Positions 9,069 through 17,415 of a DNA stretch of 64,000 nucleotides are shown here, one piece after another. Under the pieces are notes generated by a model. The model saw nothing but the letters and a program-made list of their open reading frames with translations, did no database searches and was not told where the DNA came from. The position numbers were made by a program, and so were the translations under genes. Numbering within the stretch: the first letter of the stretch is position 1; each line of letters begins with the position of its first letter. This DNA comes from Albimonas pacifica (GTDB lineage Bacteria > Pseudomonadota > Alphaproteobacteria > Rhodobacterales > Rhodobacteraceae), in NCBI RefSeq assembly GCF_900113695.1, contig NZ_FOQH01000009.1, positions 217,941-281,940 on the forward strand, written 5' to 3'.

Positions 9069-9107
9069 GGGGCCGCCCGCCGGTCCGCTCCCCCGGCGCG
9101 CGGCCCC
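9069..9107 (-). other. Hairpin between the last dctP and dctQ
   Basis: GGGGCCGC pairs with GCGGCCCC around a short GC-rich centre. There is no T-run, so partial termination or protection of the upstream messenger 3' end is more likely than full termination. Confidence 0.5.
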
Positions 9108-9113
9108 GCGTGC

Positions 9114-10274
9114 TCACTGGCCGTAGGTGGCCACGTCGATCTTCGAGTGCAGGTTGTCCCAGTAGATCCGACGAAGCTGCGCCTCGGTCTCCACGCCCGC
9201 GGTCAGCCCGGACCACTTGGCCATCAGCTCGCGCAGCTTGGCGAGCTTGGCCTCGGCGTCCTTCAGCCCGAAGCGTTCGGCATAGGTCGCGCCCAGCGCC
9301 TCGGCGTCGGCCTGGATCCAGGCCTTGGTCTTCTCGACCAGCTCGGCGGAGGGCTCGTGGATCGCGACGCCCTTCTCCCGGGCCATGGCCATGTTCGCGT
9401 TCCCGACCTCGTAGTAGCTGTAGACGCCCTGGGCCGAGAGCGCGGCGGAGGCCTTGAGCAGGGCCACCTTGTTGGCCTCGCTCATCTCCCCCCAGCGCTC
9501 GCGGTTCATTTGGGCGACGCCCGAGACGAACGAGCCGCCGGGCACGCCCGGGGTCATGTCGGTGACCACGTCGATGAAGCCGAAGTTGGTCAGCTCGGGG
9601 GCCGAGGCCGCCACGCAGTCGACCACGCCCTGGCTCAGGCCCTCGAAGGTCTCGTTGATCGACATCGAGACGGCGGTCGCCCCCATCGCGGTCGCCCAGC
9701 GCGCCCAGAAGGCCCCGCCGGCGCGCACGCGCAGGCCCTGCAGATCCTCGACCGAGGAGACGGGCCGGGTGCACTGGAGGAAATAGGACTGCGAGCCGGA
9801 GCCGGTCAGGTAGACATGGTTCTGCGCCTCCAGCTCGGCCTGGCAGTCGGGGCAGTCGAAGAAGATGTATTCCATCAGCGCGCCGTTGTAGGCCATCACG
9901 TTGCGCGCCGGGTCCCCGTCCTCGAGCTCGGCCAGCGAGGCGAGCTCGGTGGCGTAGTTCATCTCCGGGAACTCGGTGATGAAATAGGGGGTCAGGACCG
10001 TGGTCAGGTCCGCCACGCCGTCGCGCACGCCCGAGGTGGACTCGAGGAAGTTCAGCAGCGACAGCGGATAGACCTTCACCTGCAGGTCGCCGCCGGATTC
10101 CTCGGCGGCCACGTCCGCGAAATGCTGGGTGGACGCCTCGGCCGACGAGCCCGGCGGCCAGCCGATGGCGAAACGAAGGTTCTCCGCCGCGAGCGCCGGC
10201 GTCGCCGCCAGCGCCGAGACGGATGCGGAAATCGCGAAGGCCGCGGCGCCCGCGGCCGGCTTCAAATGAAACAT
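9114..10274 (-). CDS. TRAP transporter substrate-binding protein (DctP family), third in operon
   Basis: A 386-residue periplasmic binding protein with a Sec signal peptide of about 29 residues ending near ATPALAAE. The mature part starts LRFAIGWPPGS and contains the family segment LRVRAGGAFWARWATAMGA followed by SINETFEG. It shares with its two upstream paralogues a CPDC motif in the middle of the protein, probably a disulfide. It sits next to dctQM and is the closest candidate partner of that permease. Its ligand is unknown; the adjoining catabolic genes suggest an organic acid. The ATG follows GGGAG. Confidence 0.9.
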   Translation of the reverse strand: MFHLKPAAGAAAFAISASVSALAATPALAAENLRFAIGWPPGSSAEASTQHFADVAAEESGGDLQVKVYPLSLLNFLESTSGVRDGVADLTTVLTPYFITEFPEMNYATELASLAELEDGDPARNVMAYNGALMEYIFFDCPDCQAELEAQNHVYLTGSGSQSYFLQCTRPVSSVEDLQGLRVRAGGAFWARWATAMGATAVSMSINETFEGLSQGVVDCVAASAPELTNFGFIDVVTDMTPGVPGGSFVSGVAQMNRERWGEMSEANKVALLKASAALSAQGVYSYYEVGNANMAMAREKGVAIHEPSAELVEKTKAWIQADAEALGATYAERFGLKDAEAKLAKLRELMAKWSGLTAGVETEAQLRRIYWDNLHSKIDVATYGQ

Positions 10275-10347
10275 CGCTGGTACTCCCTGGTATGGCGTCC
10301 GCCTGCGCGGATTCTGTCTTGGCCGGGTCAGGCGGTCTTTCGCTGGA

Positions 10348-10375
10348 GGCCGGGCGACGCGCGCGCCGCCCGGCC
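10348..10375 (-). other. Intergenic hairpin between second and third dctP
   Basis: The arms GGCCGGGCG and CGCCCGGCC pair perfectly around a ten-base loop. It lies just downstream of the second binding-protein gene in the direction of transcription and has no T-run. Confidence 0.55.
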
Positions 10376-10385
10376 CCTGACGGCG

Positions 10386-11540
10386 TCACATGCCGTAGGT
10401 CTTCACGTCGAGCTTGGAGTAGACGTTCTCCCACAGCACCTGCGCGAGCGCGTCGCGGTCGTCGATGCCCTCCATGCGCGGCATCCACTCGTCGACCAGC
10501 TTGCGCAGGTTCTCGAGCTTGCCCTTGGCGTTCTCGATGCCGAAGCGCTCCTCGTAGGAGGCGGCCAGCGCGTCGAGATCGGCGGCGATCCATTCCCGGC
10601 TGCGGGCCAGCAGGTCGTCGTCGGCCTGGTGGATCGCGATGCCCCGGGCGGGGGCCTTCTCCTCGACGTTCTCCCGGCCGTCATGGAAATAGGCCATGAT
10701 GCCGTCGCCCGAGATCGCGGCGGCGGCGTGCAGGACGTGGCCGCGCTGCTCCTCCGACAGCGACGTCCAGGTGTCGAGGTTGATGTCGGCGATGGCGAAG
10801 GCGAAGGACGAGCCCGGAACGCCCACGGTGACGTCCGAGATCACGTCGATGAAGCCGAACTGGGTCATGTCGCCGGGGTTCGAGGCGGTGCAGTCCAGGA
10901 TGCCCTGGTTGAGCCCCTCGAAGGTCTCGTTGATCGACAGCGACACCGGCGAGGCGCCCATGCCCGTCAGCCAGCGCGACCACCACGCGCCGCCGGCGCG
11001 CACGCGCAGGCCCTGGAGGTCCTCGTAGCTGGACACCGGCTTCATGCACTGCAGCACGTAGGACGAGGTCCCCAGGCCCGCCAGGAACACCTGGTTCTGG
11101 GCCTTGGCCTCGGCCTGGCACTCGGGGCAGTGCATGGCGACGTATTCGATCATCGCGCCCAGGTAGGCGAGCGTCGCCTGCTGGCGGTCGCCCTCCAGCA
11201 GCTCGGACATCGAGGCGGCCTCGGCGATGAGGTTCGTCTCGGGGTATTCCGACAGGAAGTAGGGCCACAGCACGGTGGCGATGTCGGCGATGCCGTCGCG
11301 GATGCCGTTGTTGGACTCGAGCAGGTTGAGCAGCGACAGCGGATAGACCTTCACGGTCGTCTCGCCGTTCGAATACTCCTCGAGCTTGTCCTTGAAGTGG
11401 TTGGCCGCCTTGTCGCCCAGCGAGTTGGGCGGCGAGCCGACGGCGAAGCGCAGCTCGACGGCGGCGGAGGGCGCGGCGGCCCCCAGCAGGACGGAGAGCG
11501 CGAAGGCCCCCAGCGCGGAGGCCTTGATGGCCTTTTTCAT
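10386..11540 (-). CDS. TRAP transporter substrate-binding protein (DctP family), second in operon
   Basis: A 384-residue paralogue of the neighbouring binding proteins, with a signal peptide (basic start, long alanine-rich core) cleaved near APSAAVE. It keeps the mature start LRFAVGSPPNSLGDKA, the CPECQAE motif and the SINETFEGLNQG block. The paralogues differ clearly along most of their length, so this is not a recent duplication, and distinct ligands are likely. The ATG follows GGGAGGAACG. No second permease is encoded nearby, so it probably shares DctQM. Confidence 0.9.
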   Translation of the reverse strand: MKKAIKASALGAFALSVLLGAAAPSAAVELRFAVGSPPNSLGDKAANHFKDKLEEYSNGETTVKVYPLSLLNLLESNNGIRDGIADIATVLWPYFLSEYPETNLIAEAASMSELLEGDRQQATLAYLGAMIEYVAMHCPECQAEAKAQNQVFLAGLGTSSYVLQCMKPVSSYEDLQGLRVRAGGAWWSRWLTGMGASPVSLSINETFEGLNQGILDCTASNPGDMTQFGFIDVISDVTVGVPGSSFAFAIADINLDTWTSLSEEQRGHVLHAAAAISGDGIMAYFHDGRENVEEKAPARGIAIHQADDDLLARSREWIAADLDALAASYEERFGIENAKGKLENLRKLVDEWMPRMEGIDDRDALAQVLWENVYSKLDVKTYGM

Positions 11541-11561
11541 GGTCGTTCCTCCCGTGGTGGA

Positions 11562-11596
11562 GCGCCCCGCCCGCTTCTTGGCGTCGGGCGGGGCGC
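11562..11596 (-). other. Intergenic hairpin between first and second dctP
   Basis: A perfect 12-bp stem GCGCCCCGCCCG / CGGGCGGGGCGC with an eleven-base loop lies in the 70-base gap. As at the two other dctP junctions, it would set a step in expression or stability. Confidence 0.6.
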
Positions 11597-11609
11597 GGGG
11601 TTCATCGGC

Positions 11610-12770
11610 TCACTGGCCGTAGGAGGCCAGGTCCAGCTTGGACTGGATCTCGGCGAAGTAGAGGTCGGCCAGGGCCTCCTTGTCGGAGATGTCCTTGGTC
11701 AGGCCGTCCCACTTCTCGATCAGCTCCTTCATCTTGGCGACCTTGGCCTCGCCGTCGGTCAGGCCGAACTTCTCGGTGTAGTTGGCCACCGCGGTCGAGG
11801 CGTCGGCCTCGGTGTGGGCGCGGCTTTTGGCCATCAGCTCGGGGCCGGCCTGCTTGACCGGGATGCCGCGCTTCTCGGCCTCGGCGATGCCGTTCTGCGA
11901 CTCCTGGATGTAGACGTAGGTGATCGTCGCGGCGAGCGCGGCGCCGGCCTTCAGAAGGGCGGTCTTCTCGCTCTCGGACGCGTCGAGCCAGACGTCCTTG
12001 TTGATCACCGCGGTGGCCGAGGGGAACTGCGAGCCCGGCGCGCCGGTGGTCACCCACTTGGCGACGTCGATGAAGCCGAAGTTGAAGAGCTCGGGGTTCG
12101 ACGAGGCCGAGCAGTCGAGCACGCCCTGGTTGAGGCCCTCGAAGGTCTCGTTGATCGACATCGACACCGGGGTCGCGCCCATCGCCGAGGCCCAGCGCGC
12201 CCACCAGGCGCCGCCGGCGCGGATCCGCGCGCCCTGAAGCTGCTCGAGGGTGTTGACCTCCTTGTTGCAGATCAGGTGGTAGCGGGTCGAGGAGCCGCCG
12301 CCCAGGAACACGGAGTTGTTCTTGGAGAACTCGCCCATGCACTCGGGGCAGTTGAGCATCGCCCATTCCATGTAGGCGCCGGCGTAGACGATGCCCACGC
12401 GGTCGCCGTCCTCGACCACCAGGTCGGTCAGCGCGGCGAGCTCGGTGCCGAAGTTGGACACCGGGAAGTCGGACAGGAAGTAGGGCAGCAGGATCGTGGT
12501 CAGGTCCGCGATGCCGTCGCGCACGCCGGTCGTCGACTCGAGGAAGTTGAGCAGCGACAGCGGGTAGACCTTCGCGGTCAGCTCGCCGCCGGTCTCGGCC
12601 GCCAGCGTCTCGCCGAAGACGGCGAAGGAATTCGAGGTGTTGGTGTTCGGCGGCCAGCCGATGGCGAAGCGCAGCTCCTCGGCCGAGGCCGTGGTGGGCA
12701 GCGCGGTCGAGGCCAGAGCCGTGGCCGCGGCGCCGGCGAGGCCGGCGAACTGAGTGGTGCGTCGGGTCAT
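11610..12770 (-). CDS. TRAP transporter substrate-binding protein (DctP family), first in operon
   Basis: A 386-residue periplasmic binding protein with a signal peptide ending near TTASAEE and a mature start LRFAIGWPPNTNTSNSF. It has CPECMGEF where its paralogues have CPDCQAEL and CPECQAEA, plus the conserved AGGAWWARWASAMGATP and SINETFEGLNQG blocks. The ATG follows AGGGAGG. It is the promoter-proximal transport gene, about 170 bases after the acyl-CoA dehydrogenase gene, so uptake and catabolism may be co-transcribed. Confidence 0.9.
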   Translation of the reverse strand: MTRRTTQFAGLAGAAATALASTALPTTASAEELRFAIGWPPNTNTSNSFAVFGETLAAETGGELTAKVYPLSLLNFLESTTGVRDGIADLTTILLPYFLSDFPVSNFGTELAALTDLVVEDGDRVGIVYAGAYMEWAMLNCPECMGEFSKNNSVFLGGGSSTRYHLICNKEVNTLEQLQGARIRAGGAWWARWASAMGATPVSMSINETFEGLNQGVLDCSASSNPELFNFGFIDVAKWVTTGAPGSQFPSATAVINKDVWLDASESEKTALLKAGAALAATITYVYIQESQNGIAEAEKRGIPVKQAGPELMAKSRAHTEADASTAVANYTEKFGLTDGEAKVAKMKELIEKWDGLTKDISDKEALADLYFAEIQSKLDLASYGQ

Positions 12771-12846
12771 GAAAATCCTCCCTGTCGACGTCGTTCCGGA
12801 CGGCGCCGCCGCCCGGTCTCCCCAGACCCCGTCGGGGGTCCCCCTG

Positions 12847-12883
12847 CCCCCGGCCGGGGCGCGCTCCTGCGCGCCGGCCGGGG
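12847..12883 (-). terminator. Strong GC hairpin after the acyl-CoA dehydrogenase gene
   Basis: CCCCGGCCGGGGCGCGC and GCGCGCCGGCCGGGG pair around a four-base loop. It lies between the dehydrogenase gene and the first dctP in the direction of transcription. It lacks a T-run, so it may be a leaky terminator or an RNA-stabilising element. Confidence 0.5.
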
Positions 12884-12939
12884 ACGGATTCCTGACCTCC
12901 GCCGCCGCTCTCCCTGCGGAGCAGGGCCGGCGGAGGCGC

Positions 12940-14283
12940 TCACTCGGCCGCGTGGGCCCGGGTCTCGATGTAGGCCGCCTGGCTGCGGGGCGTCGGCGCG
13001 GGGATCTTGCCCTTGCGCGGCCCGATGTAGCCGAAGAGGTAGGCGGCCACCTTGCGCATCTGGATCTCTTCCGAGCCCTCGGTGATCCGGTAGCGGCGGT
13101 GGTGGCGATAGATGTGCTCGAACGGCTTGTGGCGGCTGTAGCCGATGCCGCCGTGGACCTGCATGGCGCGGTCGGCGGCCTCGCAGCACAGCCGGTTCGC
13201 GTAGTAGTTGCACATGGAAACCTTGTCCGACATGGTCTTCTCGACCTCCGGATGGGGCATCTGGTCCATTTCCCACGCCGTCTTGCGGATCAGCTGGCGC
13301 AGCATCTCGGCCTGGGTGGCGAGCTCCACCAGCGGGAACTGGATCCCCTGGTTGCGCGCCAGCTCCTGCCCGAAGGGCTTGCGGTGGCGGGCGTAGCGCA
13401 CCGACTCCTCGATGCAGTAGACCGCCGCGCCCAGCGAGCTCGCCGCCTGGCGGATCCGGTTCTCGTGCACGAAGGCCTGGGCGAGGGCGAGGCCGTTCTC
13501 GGGCGGGCCGAACATCGCCTCCTCGGGCACCCACAGGTCGTTGATCGACAGGCGCGGGTGGTCGGTGGGCATGTTGAAGGTCCACAGGAACTCTTCGTTG
13601 CGGATGCCCTCGAGCGAGGTGTCGACCAGGAACGCCGTCAGCCCCTTGGCGTCGCCCGGGTTCCCCTCGCGCCGGGTGAACAGGATCACGTGGGTCGCCT
13701 CGTGCATCCCGGTGATCCACTGCTTCTCGCCGTCGATCCGGTAGCCCTTCTTGCCGTTGCGCTCCTCGGGGACGGCGCGGGTCTCCATGTGGGTGGCGTC
13801 CGAGCCGTGGCCCGCCTCGGTCAGGCCGAAGGCCAGCCGATAGGTGCCGTCGAGCACGCCGTTGATGAACTTCTCCTTCTGCTCCGGCGTGCCGAAGTCG
13901 CGGAGCATGATGATCGTGGGGAAGTTGCCGACCACCGAATGCTCGGTCTGCAGGTCGTTGAACAGCCCCAGGCCCTTGGAGGCCAGGTGCTCGCGGATCA
14001 CCGCCATCGCGAGGTTCGAGCCCTCGTCCCCGCCGAACTCCTTGGGCAGGCAGAAGCGGTAGAAGCCGGCCTCGTCGGCCAGCTTCTTGGCCTTGCGCAT
14101 CAGCGCTTCCCACTCGGGGCGCGGCAGGCCGCCGTTGTCGAAGTCGGTGCGCGCCCACTCGCGGCGGTGGTCGAAGAACCGCTCGTTGTCGTCCTGGGCC
14201 TGCAGCGGCTTGATCTTCTCGTCGATGAACGCGTCGAGGCGCGCGATATAGTCCTGCAGCTCCTGGGGTACCGAGAAATCCAT
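12940..14283 (-). CDS. Acyl-CoA dehydrogenase family protein (LvaC/ACAD10-11-like position)
   Basis: A 447-residue flavoprotein of the acyl-CoA dehydrogenase fold. Visible are GLTEAGHGSDATHMETRA, KQWITGM, the C-terminal MQVHGGIGYSRH and the probable catalytic Glu402 in RITEGSEEIQ. The start at 14283 follows GGAGGAGACGTC; a longer frame lacks such a site. It comes third after a kinase and a small DUF6285-type gene, the order of lvaA-lvaB-lvaC in the levulinate pathway of Pseudomonas putida. There the enzyme removes phosphate from a 4-phospho-acyl-CoA to give an enoyl-CoA. A plain alpha,beta-dehydrogenase role remains possible. Confidence 0.88.
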   Translation of the reverse strand: MDFSVPQELQDYIARLDAFIDEKIKPLQAQDDNERFFDHRREWARTDFDNGGLPRPEWEALMRKAKKLADEAGFYRFCLPKEFGGDEGSNLAMAVIREHLASKGLGLFNDLQTEHSVVGNFPTIIMLRDFGTPEQKEKFINGVLDGTYRLAFGLTEAGHGSDATHMETRAVPEERNGKKGYRIDGEKQWITGMHEATHVILFTRREGNPGDAKGLTAFLVDTSLEGIRNEEFLWTFNMPTDHPRLSINDLWVPEEAMFGPPENGLALAQAFVHENRIRQAASSLGAAVYCIEESVRYARHRKPFGQELARNQGIQFPLVELATQAEMLRQLIRKTAWEMDQMPHPEVEKTMSDKVSMCNYYANRLCCEAADRAMQVHGGIGYSRHKPFEHIYRHHRRYRITEGSEEIQMRKVAAYLFGYIGPRKGKIPAPTPRSQAAYIETRAHAAE

Positions 14284-14300
14284 GACGTCTCCTCCGGGGG

Positions 14301-14675
14301 TCAGCCTTCCGCCGCGCGGGCGCGGCGGTAGGGGGCGAACCGGGGCTGGTCTACCGCCAGCTTGTCCATCGTGGTTCGCCACAGATGGTCCGCGAGTCCG
14401 GGGGTGGTCAGATCCATCTCCCCCTCGCGCACCTTGGCGGCCAGGTCGGCCGTAAGTTCGTCCAGGTCGCCGTCGCGGCCCAGCAGGGCCGCGAGGCGCT
14501 CGCGCTCGGCCTCGCGCTCGGCGGCGGCCATGATCTGGCGGCGCACCATCTCCACCGCGTTGGCGGCGACGCGGGCGTCGAAGCTTTCGCGGGGCGGCAG
14601 GTTCGGCGCGGCCTCCTCCTTGAGGAAGCGCGCGACGGCGCCGAGCAGGTCCTCGGCGGCGGGATACTCGCGCAT
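14301..14675 (-). CDS. Small DUF6285-type protein (LvaB-like kinase partner)
   Basis: A 124-residue acidic, helical protein that resembles the DUF6285 family found beside APH-type kinases and acyl-CoA dehydrogenases. In the levulinate system the corresponding small protein (LvaB) is needed together with LvaA to phosphorylate 4-hydroxyacyl-CoA. The ATG overlaps the stop of the kinase gene in a TGATG junction, which points to coupled, stoichiometric synthesis. No signal peptide or membrane segment is seen. The family assignment is from recognition of context and sequence, not from a search. Confidence 0.75.
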   Translation of the reverse strand: MREYPAAEDLLGAVARFLKEEAAPNLPPRESFDARVAANAVEMVRRQIMAAAEREAERERLAALLGRDGDLDELTADLAAKVREGEMDLTTPGLADHLWRTTMDKLAVDQPRFAPYRRARAAEG

Positions 14676-15706
14676 CAGATCTCCCTCCCGGTCAGGTCGG
14701 CGAGCAGCAGCAGCTCGATCTCCGAGGCGCGGCGCGCGATCACGTGGCGCTCGACGGACGCGTCGGCGCCGGCGCGGATCCAGCCGCCCATCCACTCGAT
14801 GATCACGCCCCAGCGCAGGTTGCCCGCGACTTCCCACCAGCGGGCGGCGTGGCGGTCGACCCAGCCGCCGCCGGCGGCCTCGTAGGCCTCCCACAGCTCT
14901 TCGCGGGGCCCCATGCCGCCCACGGGCTGCTCGCCCCCGAAGCGCCAGGACCCGACGCAGAGCCAGGCGAGATCGGCGTGGGGGTCGCCGATATGGCAGC
15001 CCTCCCAGTCGAGCACGGCGTTCACGCCGGTCTCGTCCATCATCAGGTTGCCCAGCCGGAAATCCCCGTGGCAGAGGCGCAGCGGCGGCGTCTCGGGCAT
15101 GTTCTGGGCGAGCCAGCGCAGCGCCAGCTCGAAGACCGGGCGGTCCTGGCCGAACTCGGCATGGTCGTCGACCATCTTCTTCAGCGTGCTCTCTGCCGTG
15201 CGCGTCTCGAGCTTGAGGTCCCCCGGCTCGATCGCGTGGATGGCCGCGAGGATGCGCCCGCACTGGGGGGCGAACTTCTCGCGCGCGGTCTCCAGCTCCG
15301 GAGCCTTGAGGATCTTGGGGCCGATGGTCTCGCCCTCGACCCGGGTCATGATGAAGCCCTCGCCCGCGCCCTCGTCGGGGGCCAGCACGTGCAGCACGCG
15401 CGGCTCGGGCACGCCGCGGGCGGCGGCGAGGCGGATCATCGCAGCCTCGGTCGCCAGCGGCAGGTCCTCCTTGCCGGGGCGGGCCTGGTCGGGGCGCCGG
15501 CGCAGGATCAGGTCGCGGGGCTGGGGGCCGGTCAGGCGGAAGGCCCAGGTCTCCTGGCTGGCGCCGCCCGAGAGCCGCACCAGGTCCGCGACGCCGGTCG
15601 CGCCCGTGGCGAGGCGGGGGGCGAGGCGCGACAGCGCCTCCGCCAGCGTCCGCTCCGGCGAGGTCTCGGCCGGGGCGACGCCGGTCGCGCCGGACGCGGC
15701 GCTCAC
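14675..15706 (-). CDS. APH-family phosphotransferase (LvaA/ACAD10-11 kinase-like)
   Basis: A 343-residue kinase-fold protein with the phosphotransferase loop LCHGDFRLGN (catalytic Asp215) and the metal-binding VLDWE. Such proteins next to acyl-CoA dehydrogenases phosphorylate the hydroxyl of 4-hydroxyacyl-CoA rather than antibiotics. The GTG at 15706 overlaps the stop of a 17-codon upstream frame (GTGA), while the gene itself has no clear Shine-Dalgarno sequence, so translation may depend on coupling. It is the first full gene of the minus arm of the catabolic cluster and faces the amidase gene. Confidence 0.85.
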   Translation of the reverse strand: MSAASGATGVAPAETSPERTLAEALSRLAPRLATGATGVADLVRLSGGASQETWAFRLTGPQPRDLILRRRPDQARPGKEDLPLATEAAMIRLAAARGVPEPRVLHVLAPDEGAGEGFIMTRVEGETIGPKILKAPELETAREKFAPQCGRILAAIHAIEPGDLKLETRTAESTLKKMVDDHAEFGQDRPVFELALRWLAQNMPETPPLRLCHGDFRLGNLMMDETGVNAVLDWEGCHIGDPHADLAWLCVGSWRFGGEQPVGGMGPREELWEAYEAAGGGWVDRHAARWWEVAGNLRWGVIIEWMGGWIRAGADASVERHVIARRASEIELLLLADLTGREI

Positions 15707-15756
15707 CGCTGCCGGCGCGCGGCGGTCCGCGCGCGTCTGGTCGCCGAAACGGCCAT
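15703..15756 (-). CDS. 17-residue upstream open reading frame
   Basis: A short basic peptide frame (MAVSATRRARTAARRQR) begins with ATG behind a strong GGGAGGAG site. It ends in TGA overlapping the GTG of the kinase gene. The good ribosome site and four-base overlap suggest a leader that loads ribosomes for the kinase gene, or a missed in-frame start hidden by a sequence error. Nothing indicates a function for the peptide itself. Confidence 0.45.
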   Translation of the reverse strand: MAVSATRRARTAARRQR

Positions 15757-16020
15757 GAAACTCCTCCCATTGTCCGGGGCTGGACGCCCCTGTTCGTGGT
15801 TGTTTTCGCCGCTCGTCAAGGAGCTGGCCGGCAACTTAACTAACCAATTAATCAGGCGCCGTAAACCCGGTTCGACGCCCCCGGCGCCGGCTTCGCGCAG
15901 CCCCCGCGGCGCGGTTCGCCGCAGGCGTCGCGGCCCGGGACGATTGACCTTCGGCGCGGGCGGCAGGACGGTGTGCCGGGCCCGCGCCGGACCGGGCCGA
16001 AAGAAGGGGACGAGCGGAAA
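15757..16020. promoter_or_regulatory. Divergent control region of the catabolic cluster
   Basis: Both arms of the cluster must start here. The stretch around 15836-15852 is unusually AT-rich for this genome and has TTAA at both ends (TTAACTAACCAATTAA), a plausible operator or promoter core. A TTGACC at 15944-15949 could be the -35 element for the amidase side. No regulator gene is adjacent. Confidence 0.4.
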
Positions 16021-17415
16021 ATGACGGAGCTTTGGCAGGCCTCGGCGACCACGATCGCGGCGCGGGTGAGGGCGCGCGACACCTCGGCGCGCGAGGAGTG
16101 CGAGGCCGCGATCGCGCGGATGCAGGCGGTGAACCCCGCGATCAACGCGGTGGTCGACGAGACCGCCGAGCAGGCGCTCGCCGAGGCCGATTCCATCGAC
16201 GCCGCGCTCGCGCGCGGCGAGCCGGCGGGCCCGCTGGCGGGCGTGCCCTCGACGGTGAAGATCAACATCGACTACGCCGGGCGGGCGACGACCAACGGGC
16301 TCAGGACCCAGGCCGACCTGATCGCGCCGCAGGACAGCCCGGTGGTGACCAACCTGCGCCGGGCGGGCGCGGTGGTGATCGGGCGGACCAACACGCCCGC
16401 CTTCTCGCTGCGCTGGTTCTGCCGCAACTCGCTGCACGGGCAGACGCTGAACCCCCATGACGCCTCGATCACGCCGGGCGGCTCGTCGGGCGGGGCGGGG
16501 TCGGCGGTGGCGGCCGGGATCGGGGCGGTGGCCCATGGCACCGACATCGCCGGCTCGATCCGCTATCCGGCCTACGTGAACGGCGTCCACGGCCTGCGCC
16601 CCACCACGGGCCGCGTGGCGGCGGCCAACCTCTCGGGCGCGGACCGGACCATGGGCGCGCAGCTCACCGCCGTCTCGGGCCCGCTCGCGCGCTCCATCGC
16701 CGATCTGCGCGTGTCGCTCGCGGCGATGGCGATGGGGGACCTGCGCGATCCCTGGCACATGCCGGTCCCGCTCGACGGGCCGCCGGTCGCGCGCAAGGCG
16801 GCGCTCGCCCCCGCGCCCGACGGGATGAAGGTCGCCCCCGAGGTGCAGGCGGCGGTGATCTCGGCCGCCGCGGCGCTCGCCGAGGCCGGCGTCGAGGTCG
16901 AGGAGGTCCCCCTGCCCCCGCTGCGCGAGACCGCGCGGCTGAACATCGAGCTGTGGATGGCCGATTTCGGCGTCGCCGGCGGCCCGAAGCTCGCGGCCGA
17001 GGGCGACCCGGATTCGATCTTCGTGGCCGAGCAGATGATGCGCATCGCCGGCCCGAACGCCGACGCGATGAAAGCCCTGCAGCGCCGGCTGGGCCTGCTG
17101 CGCGAGTGGCAGCTGTTCCTCGCCGAGTGGCCGATCGTGCTGCTGCCGGTCTCGGGCGAGGCGCCCTTCGCCAACAACTCCGACGTCGCGAGCGCGGCGG
17201 ATTTCGACCGGATCTACGAGGCGCAGATGCTCCAAGTCGGCCTGCCCTCGCTGGGCCTGCCGGCGCTGACGGTCGCCACCGGAACCCCGGGCAAGCCGAT
17301 GGGCGTTCAGCTCCTCGGCCCGCGGTTCCGCGAGGACCTGCTGCTCGACGCCGGCGCGATCATCGAGGCCGCCCACCCCCCCATCCGCCCCGTCGACCCC
17401 TTCGTCGTCGGCTGA
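16021..17415 (+). CDS. Amidase signature family hydrolase
   Basis: A 464-residue enzyme with the Ser-cisSer-Lys triad: Lys80 in PSTVKINIDY, the glycine/serine block TPGGSSGGAGSAVAAG, and the nucleophile region GTDIAGSIRYPA. The family hydrolyses amides and some esters in the cytoplasm. It is the first gene of the plus arm, so it may act on an amide or ester form of the growth substrate or open a product of the monooxygenase. The substrate cannot be inferred from sequence. No good Shine-Dalgarno precedes the ATG. A gap of about 320 bases with a 15-bp palindrome follows. Confidence 0.85.
   Translation: MTELWQASATTIAARVRARDTSAREECEAAIARMQAVNPAINAVVDETAEQALAEADSIDAALARGEPAGPLAGVPSTVKINIDYAGRATTNGLRTQADLIAPQDSPVVTNLRRAGAVVIGRTNTPAFSLRWFCRNSLHGQTLNPHDASITPGGSSGGAGSAVAAGIGAVAHGTDIAGSIRYPAYVNGVHGLRPTTGRVAAANLSGADRTMGAQLTAVSGPLARSIADLRVSLAAMAMGDLRDPWHMPVPLDGPPVARKAALAPAPDGMKVAPEVQAAVISAAAALAEAGVEVEEVPLPPLRETARLNIELWMADFGVAGGPKLAAEGDPDSIFVAEQMMRIAGPNADAMKALQRRLGLLREWQLFLAEWPIVLLPVSGEAPFANNSDVASAADFDRIYEAQMLQVGLPSLGLPALTVATGTPGKPMGVQLLGPRFREDLLLDAGAIIEAAHPPIRPVDPFVVG

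Noticed and set aside
9063..13085. Plus-strand frame of 1340 codons opposite the three dctP genes
   Set aside because: The repeated pattern in it only mirrors the three paralogous dctP genes on the other strand; it is not a repeat protein.
14675..15706. Aminoglycoside resistance kinase
   Set aside because: The fold and HGDF loop fit the APH family, but the coupled DUF6285-type gene and acyl-CoA dehydrogenase point to a catabolic hydroxyacyl-CoA kinase.
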